Of a stretch of 64,000 nucleotides of DNA, positions 40,787 to 46,871 are shown piece by piece; position 1 is the first letter of the stretch, and every line of letters starts with the position of its first letter. The DNA is taken from NCBI RefSeq assembly GCF_900143205.1, contig NZ_FRDH01000008.1, positions 62,001 through 126,000 on the forward strand, written 5' to 3'. Below the pieces are notes generated by a model. It was given only the letters and a program-made list of their open reading frames with translations, was not told where the DNA came from and made no database searches. Made by a program: the position numbers and the translations under genes. The DNA comes from Butyrivibrio hungatei DSM 14810. GTDB taxonomy: Bacteria; Bacillota; Clostridia; Lachnospirales; Lachnospiraceae.

Positions 40787-41212
40787 TTATGGATCGTCAA
40801 GAAAATAAAAACCCTCTGGGATGAGATTCTGTCTCATCAAATCCTCATTTTCTGATGGTAAAATGCAGTGTTTATCTGCCTTGTCAGCTTTAAAATCCTG
40901 TTTTGGATGAGGCAACATGCCTTTTTGATAAATCAGGCTCTCTTTATTCCAGCCCTTATAATGTCTTTTCAGATACTCCTCTGCTATTTTCAGCATTTCC
41001 CCTCTATTCACAGAGTTATCCAGTTTGTCATGGCATGGTCTGCAAACAGTCAGGATGTTCTCCTCAATTCCCAGCCCTCCATGTGATCTGGGAATAAAAT
41101 GTGCCTCACCTCTACCCCAACATCCACAGAATATGCATAAGTGGTTGTCCCTTTTTTCAACTTTCTCCCTTGTACTCTTAGAGATTGCACATGCTCTGGT
41201 GCGCTTATGCAC
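40787..41212 (-). CDS. HNH endonuclease (early region)
   Basis: 141 residues from GTG 41212. CIFCGCWGRGEAHFIPRSHGG and NILTVCRPCHDKLDN form an HNH fold with two Cys pairs, the first His in AHF. A second, different HNH protein of this prophage lies in the packaging module; this one is among early accessory genes and may be a homing or recombination nuclease. Confidence 0.85.
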   Translation of the reverse strand: MHKRTRACAISKSTREKVEKRDNHLCIFCGCWGRGEAHFIPRSHGGLGIEENILTVCRPCHDKLDNSVNRGEMLKIAEEYLKRHYKGWNKESLIYQKGMLPHPKQDFKADKADKHCILPSENEDLMRQNLIPEGFYFLDDP

Positions 41213-41646
41213 TAAAACTCAGAGTCCTCATCATCCTTAAATGTCATTTTGAGTTTTAGCTTGTCCTTAGATGTCCTTGAAAGAGTCCAAGTGTTCTGGG
41301 AATCCAAACTTATGCTTGCTTTTTTTATCAGACCTCTTGAAATCATGCTTGCGAGGATGACAAAGAGTATCTGAATCTCATTCCACCTCTGTAATAGCTT
41401 TTTGTCTGTTGGTCTTTGCTCTCTTGTCTGCTGACAAACTCTGTGAATCTGATTGACCATCATGGTGTAAGATGTTTTTCTCTCAATCTCCTCACAGGAT
41501 AGAGGGCACCCACACTCACCTGAGACAATCTCATCAATCTCATTCTGGGTTGTTCCCTCTCTTACTTTGGTGACTTTCTGCTGATGGCAATATTTGCATG
41601 TGCCTGTCACAGTCACCATTTTGAGTTTAATCTTTTCCACTGGCAT
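41212..41646 (-). CDS. Uncharacterised 144-aa phage protein with CxxC
   Basis: The N-terminal VTGTCKYCHQQKVT and CGCPLSC pairs suggest a zinc ribbon; the C-terminal half has WTLSRTSKDKLKLKMTFK strands. It overlaps the RNase-H-fold gene by 20 bases and abuts the HNH gene. Phage recombination and single-strand-binding functions are often in such positions, but nothing proves it. Confidence 0.65.
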   Translation of the reverse strand: MPVEKIKLKMVTVTGTCKYCHQQKVTKVREGTTQNEIDEIVSGECGCPLSCEEIERKTSYTMMVNQIHRVCQQTREQRPTDKKLLQRWNEIQILFVILASMISRGLIKKASISLDSQNTWTLSRTSKDKLKLKMTFKDDEDSEF

Positions 41647-42070
41647 TTATTCTCCTCCTTAGCTCATTTGAATATCTATTGCCCAGCTCCTCCTTGGGAG
41701 CCATAACAACCTTGTGGATTTTAAGGAGCTCTGACACCTGCTGCCATTCAGAGGCATATCTGACAGAATCTCCTTTGGTAGTTATGAAATTGTTTTCCTG
41801 CCACTTTGCAAGCCACCCATTATTCATGGCAGCTCTGATGTGGCTGTTTGATATATATAATTTGATCTCTGCTGCCTTATTGAACCTGCCAAGTGCATCC
41901 CTTAAAGCTAAAAGGGAGGCTCTTTGCTCTGTTGAGTCCCTTAAGCAGACAATCCCATCTCTTTCAAAGACCTGTCCTTTAATGACTGTCCTGATATACC
42001 ATCTTGCTTGAACTTCCTTTTTCTGAGATGTGCATTTTTCCTCATCTTGGATGAACATTTCAACTGCCAT
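41627..42070 (-). CDS. RNase-H-fold protein lacking catalytic acids
   Basis: About 147 residues. The second half follows ribonuclease HI closely: an IKLYISNSHIRAAM strand-helix, NGWLAKWQENNF, then KGDSVRYASEWQQVSELL. The positions of the active-site Glu and Asp read Ser (TEQRASLLAL, LYISNS), and the first Asp strand is missing. So it probably binds RNA-DNA hybrid or protein without cutting. It is just downstream of rep. I start at ATG 42070 inside the rep end. Confidence 0.7.
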   Translation of the reverse strand: MAVEMFIQDEEKCTSQKKEVQARWYIRTVIKGQVFERDGIVCLRDSTEQRASLLALRDALGRFNKAAEIKLYISNSHIRAAMNNGWLAKWQENNFITTKGDSVRYASEWQQVSELLKIHKVVMAPKEELGNRYSNELRRRINASGKD

Positions 42071-42872
42071 TTGCCCTATTTCTCCTGCCAAAAAGCCTCT
42101 TAATACCATTCAACAATGAGAATTTATGCGGTTTCTTGAGTTTTGGTTTTTGAGGGCATGGTCTTAAGTCCCTAACCATATATCTCTGATATCTGATTCC
42201 CAGTCCCTCATGGAATCCTGAGACAAATGAGTCTTTGACAAGCTCATATCCCTTTGGGATGACAGGATCATCTCTTAGTTTCTCGTTTGAAACCATCCTC
42301 CTCACCTCTGGTTTTCTTAAATTCCTTGATCTGTGATACTTGGCTTTTCCTTTTTCAGCCTCCTCTTTGGTTTCCACCTTCACAAGGTATTCAGCAAGCT
42401 CTCTGTAAGCTCCATCCTCATACATTGTGGATATGTGGATATGTCCAGAACCCCACTGCTGCCTTATCAGCTCCAATAGCTCAGGATCATTAGGTATGAC
42501 CATGTGATGATGCAGAGCCTCTTTTCTTTTGCCTCTCTCTGTGATGGCTATAAACTTAAACTCTTTGCCAGCCTTTTTGCATCTGCGTCTGACTCTGTCA
42601 AGGAATCTCTTTAAATTCTCATCTGATTCCCTATATGTGCACTTTTCATTCCCTTTTGGATAACCTAAGACCAGATGATAACCCTCTCTGAAATTTCCAA
42701 GGATCAGGAGTTGCAGTTCATCAGCTCTCAGCTTTGTGTTGTACTTTCTTTGATATTCACTGGACACTTTCTGCCTCTTTTTTCTCTTCTTACCTGCTCC
42801 ACCAAAGTTAAAAGCTGTGTATTTCTGAACCAAAGTGAACTCCCCCACCTTGCTCACTTTTACTATGTGCAA
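42060..42872 (-). CDS. HUH-type replication initiator (Rep)
   Basis: 270 residues, starting at TTG 42872 with AGGGGTG seven bases upstream. AITERGKRKEALHHHMVI gives the HUH metal site (His121, His123), and Tyr162-x-x-Lys165 in AEYLVK is the nucleophile motif. The C-terminus is very basic. The enzyme would nick an origin and start rolling-circle-type replication. It is the only replication protein found; no helicase or primase is encoded, so host factors would be needed. Confidence 0.85.
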   Translation of the reverse strand: MHIVKVSKVGEFTLVQKYTAFNFGGAGKKRKKRQKVSSEYQRKYNTKLRADELQLLILGNFREGYHLVLGYPKGNEKCTYRESDENLKRFLDRVRRRCKKAGKEFKFIAITERGKRKEALHHHMVIPNDPELLELIRQQWGSGHIHISTMYEDGAYRELAEYLVKVETKEEAEKGKAKYHRSRNLRKPEVRRMVSNEKLRDDPVIPKGYELVKDSFVSGFHEGLGIRYQRYMVRDLRPCPQKPKLKKPHKFSLLNGIKRLFGRRNRANGS

Positions 42873-42988
42873 TTTATGACACCCCTATCATAATTTTATC
42901 GTTTACGCTAAGTTTAAATATTTAATCGCTCTTGTAATAGGGATAGAAAATGCAGTAAACAAGCGGATTCCACTTGCTTTTCTGCATC

Positions 42989-43038
42989 TTTTGGGTTACA
43001 ATAATTAAAAGCAATTTAAATTATTGTTCCACCCAAAA
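42989..43038. repeat. 50-bp interrupted dyad upstream of rep (candidate origin)
   Basis: Outer arms TTTTGGGT/ACCCAAAA and inner arms ACAATAATT/AATTATTGT form a long imperfect dyad in an AT-rich gap 117 bp before the Rep start. HUH Reps nick in or next to such structures. No conserved nick site was recognised. Confidence 0.5.
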
Positions 43039-43040
43039 TT

Positions 43041-43058
43041 GAGCTGTCCCCTCAGCTC
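43041..43058. terminator. Small terminator-like hairpin after the SleB-like gene
   Basis: GAGCTG pairs with CAGCTC across six bases; T residues follow on the plus strand and AATTTT on the minus strand. It lies just beyond the SleB-like stop codon. Confidence 0.45.
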
Positions 43059-43062
43059 TTTT

Positions 43063-43668
43063 TTATTGCTCTTTTTCCGTGTAGAAATTATGGTCTCTGA
43101 ATGTAAATGCATATTCAAACCATTTCTCCAGCACATCAGAGTCCTTGATCTCAAAGGCAACAATGTTTTCTGCCACTTCTCCATTTAAAATCATTCCAAG
43201 AGCCTCTGTGACCTCATAGCTCAGGATCACCTGCTCCTCATATCTGCCATCAGTGACAGAGCTGAAAGCCCCTTTTTGAAATATCACTTCCTCAATGGAG
43301 TCTGGAAAAGACCTGCTGCCTACTCTGTTCATAACTACGCTCATGACAAGCCACATGCCATCAATGCCTTGATTGCCAGCCTCAGCCTGTGCAACCTTCA
43401 TGAGCATTTTCTTTTCTGCATCTGTCATTACCTGCCCTGAGCTCTGTGAAATGCTTTCTGGGCATTGTCCCATTTCTTCAACTTGGACATCTCCATTGAC
43501 TGATAAATCCTCTGTTTCTCTTTTTTCTTGGATATAGGTTTCTGTCTCCTCATGTGGTATCTCCTCCCAGATTGAATCTGAATTAGTTGGAATTGCAAAG
43601 TGCAATAGTGTTCCTGCCATCACTGATAAAATCCCTGTCAGTGTCAGCATTCTTTTGAATCCCCTCAT
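43063..43668 (-). CDS. SleB-like cell wall hydrolase with N-terminal membrane anchor
   Basis: 201 residues. A signal/anchor helix (~5-25, MLTLTGILSVMAGTLLHFAI) and a linker of ~60 acidic residues lead into a SleB/CwlJ hydrolase domain (LMKVAQAEAGNQGIDGMWLVMSVVMNRV, FPDSIEEVIF, ending HNFYTEKEQ). The catalytic Glu is in AEAG. This enzyme cleaves peptidoglycan outside the cell. It lies in the early region, far from the lysis genes, so a role other than lysis is likely. Confidence 0.85.
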   Translation of the reverse strand: MRGFKRMLTLTGILSVMAGTLLHFAIPTNSDSIWEEIPHEETETYIQEKRETEDLSVNGDVQVEEMGQCPESISQSSGQVMTDAEKKMLMKVAQAEAGNQGIDGMWLVMSVVMNRVGSRSFPDSIEEVIFQKGAFSSVTDGRYEEQVILSYEVTEALGMILNGEVAENIVAFEIKDSDVLEKWFEYAFTFRDHNFYTEKEQ

Positions 43669-43792
43669 GCTCTCTCACTCCCTTTTGTTCTATTGTTTTC
43701 AGGATAGAATAGATGCTGTGCGACTCATCAATTTTGATGAGTCCAATATCATCCACCTGTCTCTGATCTGCTAATATGTGAATCACTTTCAT
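43583..43792 (-). CDS. Small 69-aa protein overlapping the SleB-like gene
   Basis: Opens with KVIHILADQRQVDDIGLIKID, a common start of small phage proteins, and has a ribosome site GAGGGTGAT before ATG. Its last 86 bases overlap the SleB-like gene in another frame, so only the first ~40 residues are sure to be free of conflict. Function unknown. Confidence 0.55.
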   Translation of the reverse strand: MKVIHILADQRQVDDIGLIKIDESHSIYSILKTIEQKGVREHEGIQKNADTDRDFISDGRNTIALCNSN

Positions 43793-43795
43793 GTA

Positions 43796-43957
43796 TCACC
43801 CTCTAAGGCTCCAATATATGCAGAGGAGATTGAGGACACAGGCAATAACATTGATGATGGTTACAACTGTTGCCAGCCTCTGCCTCCTCTTAAGATTTCT
43901 GACCGACTCTGAAAACTGCTTGCATAGGTCTTTATAGGCTTTATCCTGAATTGTCAT
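43796..43957 (-). CDS. 53-aa small membrane protein
   Basis: A basic helix (VRNLKRRQRLAT) followed by one membrane span (TVVTIINVIACVLNLLCIYW). ATG 43957 has GGAGGAG upstream. It ends just before the next gene. Function unknown. Confidence 0.6.
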   Translation of the reverse strand: MTIQDKAYKDLCKQFSESVRNLKRRQRLATVVTIINVIACVLNLLCIYWSLRG

Positions 43958-43966
43958 AACTCCTCC

Positions 43967-44254
43967 CTAAAGCTCTTTCTTAACTTCAAAGCTCTGAGCC
44001 ATTGCCTGAGCCAGTGATTGCACCAGCACCTCATCACCAGCAAGGTTGTTATAACCTAAGTGGGTAAAGAAACCATGTACCATCTCATGTATGAGTGTCT
44101 GTTTCTCCATCTCTGGTGGCATGCCTGTGCTTAAAGTGATCTTGCACTCCTTGTACTTGATCTCTCCAAAGTGGGTCTCACATGCTGTGAAAGAATCATC
44201 CTTGAACACAACCTCATGTGGGACACCACAGATGTTGACCTTAAAGTCTCTCAT
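43967..44254 (-). CDS. Small zinc metallopeptidase-like protein
   Basis: About 95 residues: an N-terminal strand pair (FKVNICGVPHEVVF) and LIHEMVHGFFTHLG with an HExxH site, then GDEVLVQSLAQAM whose Glu may be the third ligand. It is like the short peptidase proteins near phage repressors, which in some phages (ImmA type) cut the repressor on induction. It is the first gene after the Cro-like regulator. Of two adjacent ATGs, 44254 is better spaced from AGGAGG. Confidence 0.75.
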   Translation of the reverse strand: MRDFKVNICGVPHEVVFKDDSFTACETHFGEIKYKECKITLSTGMPPEMEKQTLIHEMVHGFFTHLGYNNLAGDEVLVQSLAQAMAQSFEVKKEL

Positions 44255-44332
44255 CATACATCCTCCTATTTAGTTAATGTGGAATACCTGCTGCCCCTTG
44301 GCGCATTTGAATAATGCTGTTATCAAGATGTT

Positions 44333-44364
44333 TTAGAAATGTATATGTCAATATACATTTCTAA
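44333..44364. promoter_or_regulatory. 14-bp perfect palindrome with a TTGACA box
   Basis: TTAGAAATGTATAT and its exact inverse are separated by GTCA. On the minus strand TTGACA falls at the centre, in position for a -35 box of the early operon; the -10 region that follows (CTTGAT/TGATAA) is weak. An operator or activator site over a promoter is likely. Confidence 0.6.
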
Positions 44365-44374
44365 TATGCTATAA

Positions 44375-44399
44375 AGTCTCTGGGGGCACCCTAGAGACT
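44375..44399 (-). other. Hairpin between Cro-like and early genes
   Basis: AGTCTCT pairs with AGAGACT, and inner GGG pairs with CCC around a short loop. No T run follows, so it may be an mRNA processing or regulatory hairpin. Confidence 0.5.
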
Positions 44400-44411
44400 G
44401 CGCCTCAACCA

Positions 44412-44430
44412 AGTAACTTTTTAAGTTACT
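44412..44430. promoter_or_regulatory. Repressor operator copy 1
   Basis: AGTAACTT-TTT-AAGTTACT, a perfect 19-bp palindrome over the 3' end of the Cro-like gene and the same motif as the operators between the two regulators. Confidence 0.7.
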
Positions 44431-44626
44431 CTTTAGCAAAAAAAATGCTGACTGGGTCTATTATATTAAGCTCTTTAATCATAATCTCAATCTCATCTGA
44501 GCCAAACACTCCTTTGCTCATCTTGTCATAGAAAGTCTTAGGAGTAACACCAATCAGCTTTGCCACATCTTTCTGTGTCAAATTATTCCTTGTAATTTCA
44601 GCTTTTAAATCATTTACCTTAATCAT
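44426..44626 (-). CDS. Cro-like helix-turn-helix regulator
   Basis: 66 residues, a bare XRE domain: LTQKDVAKLIGVTPKTFYDKM is the helix-turn-helix. It is transcribed leftward, divergent from the CI-like repressor, with three 19-bp operators between them. In the usual arrangement it would turn off lysogeny and allow the early genes that follow. Confidence 0.85.
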   Translation of the reverse strand: MIKVNDLKAEITRNNLTQKDVAKLIGVTPKTFYDKMSKGVFGSDEIEIMIKELNIIDPVSIFFAKE

Positions 44627-44643
44627 AATTGCTCACCTCTCCA

Positions 44644-44662
44644 AGTAACTTATTAGGTTACT
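44644..44662. promoter_or_regulatory. Repressor operator copy 2
   Basis: AGTAACTTATTAGGTTACT, matching the 19-bp palindrome with one arm change; close to the start of the Cro-like gene. Confidence 0.7.
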
Positions 44663-44683
44663 ATTTAACTTTAATTTTGTTTT

Positions 44684-44702
44684 TGTGACTTGTCAAGTTA
44701 TT
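44684..44702. promoter_or_regulatory. Repressor operator copy 3
   Basis: TGTGACTTGTCAAGTTATT; 13 of 16 arm positions agree with operator 1. It is 40 bases (four helical turns) from copy 2. Confidence 0.6.
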
Positions 44703-44714
44703 TTTTATTGTTAA

Positions 44715-44733
44715 AGTAACTTTTTTGTTATAT
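44715..44733. promoter_or_regulatory. Repressor operator copy 4
   Basis: AGTAACTTTTTTGTTATAT; a strong left half-site and a weaker right half, 25 bases before the CI-like start. It probably sits on that gene's own promoter. Confidence 0.55.
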
Positions 44734-44757
44734 TATTGTTTCTAGGAGGAAACAGAA

Positions 44758-45114
44758 ATGACTATAGGCAACAGAATTAAAGAGCTAAGGAGTGCTATTG
44801 GTTTTACTCAAACAGACCTTGCTGATAAGATTGGAGTTTCAAAGCAGACTCTCTATAAATATGAGAATGACATAATAACAAATATTCCATCTGACAAGAT
44901 TGAGCTCATGGCTCATGCATTGAATGTTTCACCTGCTGCCCTTATGGGATGGGATAAAGAACAATCTGAACAGGATAAGCGCATTCTGTGTAAAGATTAT
45001 GACCTGCTCAATGATGCTGGGAGAAAGAAACTACTTGACTATGCCAATGATCTTGTCAGCTCTGGAAATTATAAAAAAGAGTCCCAGCCGATTTCCAAAG
45101 ATATGTTAGCTTGA
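44758..45114 (+). CDS. CI-like phage repressor (XRE family)
   Basis: 118 residues. The helix-turn-helix is TQTDLADKIGVSKQTLYKYE, and a second helical part ends AALMGWDKEQSEQ, as in CI-like repressors. It is too short to hold the usual S24 autocleavage domain; release from repression may use the neighbouring HExxH protein instead. It keeps the prophage silent and is on the plus strand with the recombinase. Confidence 0.87.
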   Translation: MTIGNRIKELRSAIGFTQTDLADKIGVSKQTLYKYENDIITNIPSDKIELMAHALNVSPAALMGWDKEQSEQDKRILCKDYDLLNDAGRKKLLDYANDLVSSGNYKKESQPISKDMLA

Positions 45115-45176
45115 AAAAATGACGCAACTTTGTGTCAACTTCATGTCATTGACAAATTGAATGTTTTGTGATTTTC

Positions 45177-45198
45177 TGCTCCTCATTTTTGAGGAGCA
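45177..45198 (+). terminator. Hairpin between repressor and recombinase
   Basis: TGCTCCTCA pairs perfectly with TGAGGAGCA around four T. Only a short T stretch follows. It may reduce read-through into the recombinase gene, whose ribosome site (AGGAGG) comes just after. Confidence 0.6.
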
Positions 45199-45216
45199 AT
45201 ACTTTTAGGAGGAATT

Positions 45217-46569
45217 ATGCAGGTTGCAGCATATATCAGAGTCAGCACAGATAAACAGGCTGATAAGGGCTATTCTCTCCCAGAACAGGAGGAGAGGATC
45301 AGAGCCTATTGCAAATCAAAGGGCTGGGAATTATCCAAGATTTATTCTGATGCAGGTTTCACTGGCTCCAATATGGACAGACCAGCTTTGCAGGAGCTCA
45401 TGAGGGAGATATCTGCTTATGACATTGTCCTTGTCAATAAATTAGACAGGCTCTCTAGGTCTCAAAAGGACACTTTGCACCTCATTCAAGATATATTTGC
45501 ACCTGCTGGAGCATCCTTTGTGTCTATGCAGGAATCTTTTGACACCACCACCCCAATAGGGATTGCCATGGTTGGCATTCTCTCAGCCTTTGCCCAGCTT
45601 GAACGCTCCCAAATCAAGGAGAGGATGAAAATGGGTAAAGAGGGCAGAAAGAAAAAAGGCTTGTGGCATGGTGGAGTGAATATCCCAACTGGATATGACT
45701 ATAAGGATGGAATCCTGCTGCCAAATGATGAGGCAGAGCAGGTCAGGATCATCTATGAGATGTTTCTTGAGGGAATCTCCATCAGGGACATAACCAGATA
45801 TCTCCAATCTCATTTCACTACTCGCTATACGTCATGGAATTATGTGGGGACAGTCAGGAGGATTCTTTCAAATCCTGTCTACATTGGAATGGTTGGTGAC
45901 TATAAGGGGCAGCATGAGCCCCTTATTGACCTTGAAACATTTGACAGAGTGCAAGTGCTCCTTGATGAGAGAAAACAAGGAGGCAAAGTCTCAACAGGAA
46001 AACATCTGATGACAGGTTTTATCTATTGTGGATATTGTGGGTCAAGAGTGCGCTCCTGCTGCTCTGTCACCAAGGCAAAGAGATATGGATATTATAGATG
46101 TGGCAGAGCTGACACAGGGCAATTGTCAAAACTGGATCACAAATGTGAATTGAAACCTAAAAACGAAAATGAAATTGATGAAATTATTAAAAACGAAATC
46201 TTAAAAGTGAAATTTGAGGATGTTGAGATTTCAGATTCTGCTGCCACTGTCCTCCCAGATAACTCAGAGGAGATCAAAAAGATTGACCAGCAGATAAACC
46301 GCCTCATTGATCTATATGCCATCTGTGGTGATAATGTTGAGGAGCTTGCTAAGAAACTCAAAGACCTGAAAGCCAAGAAAACGGCTCTTGAAAAGATAAG
46401 TGCAAAGCCAAAAAGAGCCACTAAGAAACATATCATGGAATCCTTAAGGATTGCCCAAGATACATTTGATAGTGGCTCCATAGAGGATAAGAGAATGATT
46501 ATAGATTCTCTTATATCCAGAGTTGACCTCTACAATGATACTGTGAAAATCACTTGGAAATTTTCATGA
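45217..46569 (+). CDS. Large serine recombinase (integrase)
   Basis: 450 residues. The resolvase domain starts YIRVSTDKQ with the catalytic Ser10 and ends with the E-helix; the recombinase domain covers ~160-260 (GGVNIPTGYDY, GTVRRILSNPVYIG). A Cys4 zinc ribbon (CGYCGSRV ... YYRCG) and a coiled coil near 350-395 follow, as in integrases of temperate phages of Firmicutes. Its stop is seven bases from the phage arm of the right attachment site, the usual place. It should integrate attP into the flhB-like gene; excision would need a directionality factor, not identified. Confidence 0.96.
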   Translation: MQVAAYIRVSTDKQADKGYSLPEQEERIRAYCKSKGWELSKIYSDAGFTGSNMDRPALQELMREISAYDIVLVNKLDRLSRSQKDTLHLIQDIFAPAGASFVSMQESFDTTTPIGIAMVGILSAFAQLERSQIKERMKMGKEGRKKKGLWHGGVNIPTGYDYKDGILLPNDEAEQVRIIYEMFLEGISIRDITRYLQSHFTTRYTSWNYVGTVRRILSNPVYIGMVGDYKGQHEPLIDLETFDRVQVLLDERKQGGKVSTGKHLMTGFIYCGYCGSRVRSCCSVTKAKRYGYYRCGRADTGQLSKLDHKCELKPKNENEIDEIIKNEILKVKFEDVEISDSAATVLPDNSEEIKKIDQQINRLIDLYAICGDNVEELAKKLKDLKAKKTALEKISAKPKRATKKHIMESLRIAQDTFDSGSIEDKRMIIDSLISRVDLYNDTVKITWKFS

Positions 46570-46857
46570 TTATTTTTTTATAGACTGTTTAGCCTTGATT
46601 TTGTCCATGGCATCAACAAACACAAGGATCTCTGCAACTACTTCATAGAGTTCAGGCGGAATCATTTCGCCAATCTCAAGTCTCGACAAAGTATCTGCCA
46701 GTTTGTCATCCTCATGGACAGGTATCTTATTTTCTTTAGCCTTTTCAATGATCTTTTCAGCAAGGGCACCCTTACCAGAAGCTATTACCTTAGGAGCCCC
46801 ATCTTCATTTGGATCATATCCAAGTGCTACCGCAGTCTTATTTTTCTTATTTTCCAT
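46570..46857 (-). CDS. FlhB-like export protein, C-terminal domain only; 3' end supplied by prophage
   Basis: 95 residues similar to the cytoplasmic domain of FlhB/YscU (TAVALGYDPNEDGAPKVIASGKGALAEKI; LEIGEMIPPELYEVVAEIL) without the four membrane helices or the NPTH autocleavage site. Such small FlhX-type proteins can assist flagellar export. The last codons after VDAM are phage sequence: DKIKAKQSIKK replaces the host DKIKAKDKTR. The ATG has GAGGA upstream, six bases away. Confidence 0.9.
   Translation of the reverse strand: MENKKNKTAVALGYDPNEDGAPKVIASGKGALAEKIIEKAKENKIPVHEDDKLADTLSRLEIGEMIPPELYEVVAEILVFVDAMDKIKAKQSIKK
46577..46611. other. Right prophage attachment site
   Basis: Phage arm TTTATAGACTGTTTA (46577-46591) followed ten bases later by the inferred crossover TT (46601-46602), then host flhB sequence. 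It mirrors the left site. Confidence 0.85.
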
Positions 46858-46871
46858 TTCTAGTCCTCAAG

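Larger units (their letters stand above)
16856..46601. mobile_element. Complete-looking siphovirus-type prophage with a DGR
   Basis: About 29.7 kb with a full set of modules: serine recombinase and repressor on the plus strand; early, replication, packaging, head, tail, retroelement and lysis genes on the minus strand. No broken structural genes were seen. Ends are fixed by the split flhB-like gene and by the rebuilt 50-bp attP (see findings). No small terminase subunit was recognised. Confidence 0.93.

Noticed and set aside
42060..42872. Rep gene as a plasmid remnant inside the phage
   Set aside because: It is in frame with the early operon, overlaps the next gene and has no plasmid partners; it is better read as the phage's own replication gene.
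46577..46591. Transposon terminal inverted repeats (15-bp arms at both prophage ends)
   Set aside because: The arms lie inside rather than at the junctions and sit ten bases from the AA core; no transposase or target duplication is present. They are the two halves of attP.
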